NCBI GenBank assembly: GCA_031835245.1
Contig: JAVKOQ010000205.1
Coordinates: forward strand, 29,663 to 93,662
Direction: 5' to 3'
Source: Balamuthia mandrillaris
Taxonomy: Eukaryota > Discosea > Longamoebia > Balamuthiidae
DNA length: 64,000 nt
Shown here piece by piece: positions 58,701 through 64,000 of this stretch (the stretch's first letter is position 1; every line of letters begins with the position of its first letter). Under the pieces are notes generated by a model that saw nothing but the letters and a program-made list of their open reading frames with translations, had not been told where the DNA came from and ran no database searches. The translations under genes and the position numbers were made by a program.

Positions 58701-60347
58701 CTCTCTCTCTCTTGATAATCGTGTATTAATATCTCTATCCTTTTAAAAACAAAAAACAGAGTCGCATCTATTGTCCATGCGGTCGTCGATCGATGGAAGT
58801 AACTTGTGGACGAGGAGGTATCTACGACGTAGAAGAGTTAGATGAGGAAGGTAAAAAGGACAAGCGACAGCTGACCTGCACAGAGACCTGCGAGCGAGAG
58901 AAACGCAACCAACGCATTGCGGAGGCCTTTGCCAGCAGAGACGCAAAAGAACGGCCGGCCATCCCTTCCTATTACACGGAGGAGATTGTCGGCTTGGGCA
59001 GGATAAACGGCATGGCCGCTGTTCAAAAAATCGAACGCATTTTTCAACAACTGTTGGATGACAGAAAGTACGTTTATCTTCGTTTTGTGTTTTATGTGTG
59101 TGTGCTTTTTTTTTAAAAAAATTTGTAATTGGGTACTAATCATCTCACAACAACAAAATAGAGGATGGAAGTATACCTTTCCGCCTATGAAAAAGCCGCT
59201 GCGTCACCTCATCCACGAGATGTCCAATGTCTACAAGCTCTATTCCACCTCCTATGATGAAGAGCCAAGACGCTACGTCATGGTCTCCAAGACAGTCGAC
59301 TCCCGAACTCCCGCCATACTCCTCTCCGCCGTTCTTGCCTCTCCATCCTTATCTACCACCTCCGCCACTCATGACTCCTCTTCCTCCTCATCAACACCAT
59401 GGAACGAACCACCATCCTCCCCCTCATCCTCCGATGATTCCTCTTCTTGTACACTTCACATTTACGATCTCAATCCCAACATTCGAACGGAGCATCTTGT
59501 GGCCTTTCTTTCTCCATTTGAAGGAGAGTATCATCTCCGCTGGATTGATGACTACAACGCTTTGGCTGTGTTTACCGACCCCCAAACGTTCTCCGCCGCT
59601 TTGGATGCGTTGGGAGCGGGAAAGAACGCTGGTGGAGGCGGCATGTTCTCCATCAAACCCTACCGCGTGCCAAAGAATCCTTGGTTGGAGCAAAGGCAGT
59701 TGCTTCATTCGACGTCTTCTTCCGACTCGTCCTCTTCTGCTTCTTCTTCAGTGAAAACGAAAACAACTAATAGTGCAAACGTGTGGCAGAAGCAACAACC
59801 GAAGAAAGACTGGAAAGAGGTCTACCCCAATCCATTTGATGTCCTGTCATCAGGAGCAGCGACAACAGAAACATCTTTCGCGGACATCACTAAGAACAGC
59901 GTTTGGGGTAGTGCCAATAGCAAGTCTTCTGCAATGTCTTCTTCTGAAGACGTTTGGGGAGATGAAGAACAAACCAGCAACAACGACCGGCTCTTCTTTA
60001 GAGGAGGAGAGGACGAAGATGGTAAACGCAACAATAACAAAGAACAGGAAGGAGGTGAAGACTTCGATGTACGTTCCGATTGGTCCTCGTTGGATGATGA
60101 TGGCGAAGAGGAGTGGGAACGTAACAGCGAGGCAGGGCGGTTGTTGCCTATCCCTGCTGCCACTTCTTCTGCCCCTTCTGTCCGCTCTGCTCCGCCTGGT
60201 TTCCCTCATCCTCACCCTTCTCACATCCAGTATCCGCCTCTTTCCTCTTCGTCAGCATCTCAAGAGGAGTGGGCCTGTGCGGCGTGCACCTTTCTCAACG
60301 CTCCAAGCGCCACGAAATGCGCCATGTGCACCACCCTTCGCCCTTAA
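55713..60347 (+). CDS. NFX1: NFX1-family zinc-finger protein with R3H and RanBP2-type finger
   Basis: Three exons (55713-58676, 58760-59067, 59162-60347) join to 1485 residues. A disordered Asn/Ser/Gly-Arg-rich N-terminus (1-300) precedes a RING-like domain (about 306-395: CMVCTETIRRHAPIWHC, FHLGCIRKW, WRCPHCN). A long array of NF-X1 cysteine-rich fingers follows (CG-H.C...CH.GPC..C repeats, about 400-990). An R3H domain (about 1105-1135: LRHLIHEMSNVYKLYSTSYDEEP), an RRM-like segment (CTLHIYDLNPNIRTEHLVAF) and a final RanBP2-type zinc finger (WACAACTFLNAPSATKCAMC) complete it. Human NFX1 and yeast FAP1 repress transcription and touch mRNA and translation; the RING suggests ubiquitin ligase activity. 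The start is the first ATG in frame (MSAETAELQHHSSQPN); the ~400-nt leader may hide a 5' intron. The C-terminal RanBP2 finger is an addition relative to the human protein as I know it. Confidence 0.92.
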
Positions 60348-60788
60348 CCTTTTCCACAGAAAGACAAAAAAAAATGCTTTGGTACAATAGTGTAAGCCCG
60401 CCGTCGCAGGAGCAGACAAACCAAGATAACACGTCACGTTATTCCCTTTGTCTCTGTGGAAAAACCCATGACTCCTCAATTGTTGTGTCCTTACCTTGCG
60501 ACGCTTCAGGCATTCTGGAACGGAAGCACTCTTTTTCCTTCTTCTCCTTGTAAAACGCGAATGAAAAACAAAAACATAGTCTCTCTCTTTGTCGATCCTT
60601 TTATGTTTGTTTTGGGCTATTTTTCTGTGGGTCGACACGAAAAAGTCGACAAAATTTGTTAGCTGCGTTTCCCGCCAAAAAAAAAAAATTCTCTTTCGCC
60701 AACCGCACAACAAGAAAATAGAAACAAGAAAATAGAAACAAGCAAAAAAAAAAATAAATAATAATAAACTGTTGTTGAGGGGGGGAAC
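60348..60788. other. Intergenic region between NFX1 and MCM5
   Basis: 440 bp with A-runs (60680-60688, 60745-60760) and an inverted gtcgac pair (60631-60636, 60645-60650). I see no gene. Confidence 0.5.
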
Positions 60789-63919
<3,131 letters not shown>

Positions 63920-64000
63920 GAAGGAGCAAGAGGGGCAAAGGTTCAAGGTACAACAACCAAAGAGAAAAAAAGGATGATGAAACAAAAAGCAGAAGAAAAG

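Overview
The window is nuclear DNA of a eukaryotic microbe with compact, intron-rich genes. Coding exons are split by short introns (mostly 55-100 nt, GT..AG). Genes sit head to head or tail to tail a few hundred bases apart, and nothing is arranged as an operon. The gene content (Ras, Rab7, a RasGAP-domain protein, an MHCK-type alpha-kinase, a secreted GH16 glucanase, F-box/ankyrin-type repeats of the kind shared by amoebae and their giant viruses) points to a free-living amoebozoan. A Balamuthia/Acanthamoeba-like discosean is my best guess; this is inference from gene families, not an identification.

Layout: a partial minus-strand gene (1-165); Ras (494-1054); an AlaX-type alanyl-tRNA editing protein (1331-2791); Rab7 (2904-3935, minus); a tandem array of four related, unrecognised acidic/basic proteins plus one decayed copy (4345-9556, all minus); a calponin-homology/coiled-coil protein (10259-13059); a 1009-residue single-pass receptor with an extracellular laminin-G-like domain and a cytoplasmic RasGAP domain (13247-17899, minus); a CCCH zinc-finger protein with macro-domain-like flanks (18386-20511); a GT64-type membrane glycosyltransferase (20739-23915); a GH16 glucanase (24541-25990); a broken HNH-type endonuclease relic (26634-27043, minus); an armadillo-repeat protein (28033-30819); CutA (31084-31510, minus); a SIRT7-like sirtuin (32266-33451, minus); a small secreted protein (33950-34543); an F-box-like protein (34751-36418); a RING/TRAF-zinc/pentapeptide protein (36526-37741); a SAC3/GANP protein (37868-39829); a four-pass membrane protein (39854-40551, minus); an F-box/ankyrin-like repeat protein (40835-42562); a second RING/TRAF/pentapeptide gene and a decayed third copy (42680-44850, minus); an alpha-kinase ending in a CaaX box (45071-47137, minus); a Kv-beta-type aldo/keto reductase (48684-50646); a type IID-like P-type ATPase (50876-54788, minus); an NFX1 homologue (55713-60347); and MCM5 (60789-63919).

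Most functions are independent housekeeping or signalling roles. The Ras protein, the receptor-type RasGAP, Rab7 and the prenylatable alpha-kinase all belong to membrane-proximal signalling or trafficking, but adjacency in a eukaryotic genome is not evidence that they work together.

The most unusual elements are the transmembrane RasGAP receptor (plexin-like in logic but built from different extracellular parts), the tandem 'P-x-I-G-S-G-L' family, the alpha-kinase with a CaaX tail, and the strict strand bias of intronic microsatellites, which are pyrimidine-rich on the sense strand in every gene checked. Exon coordinates were derived by hand from reading frame, splice consensus and family conservation; no transcript evidence was available.
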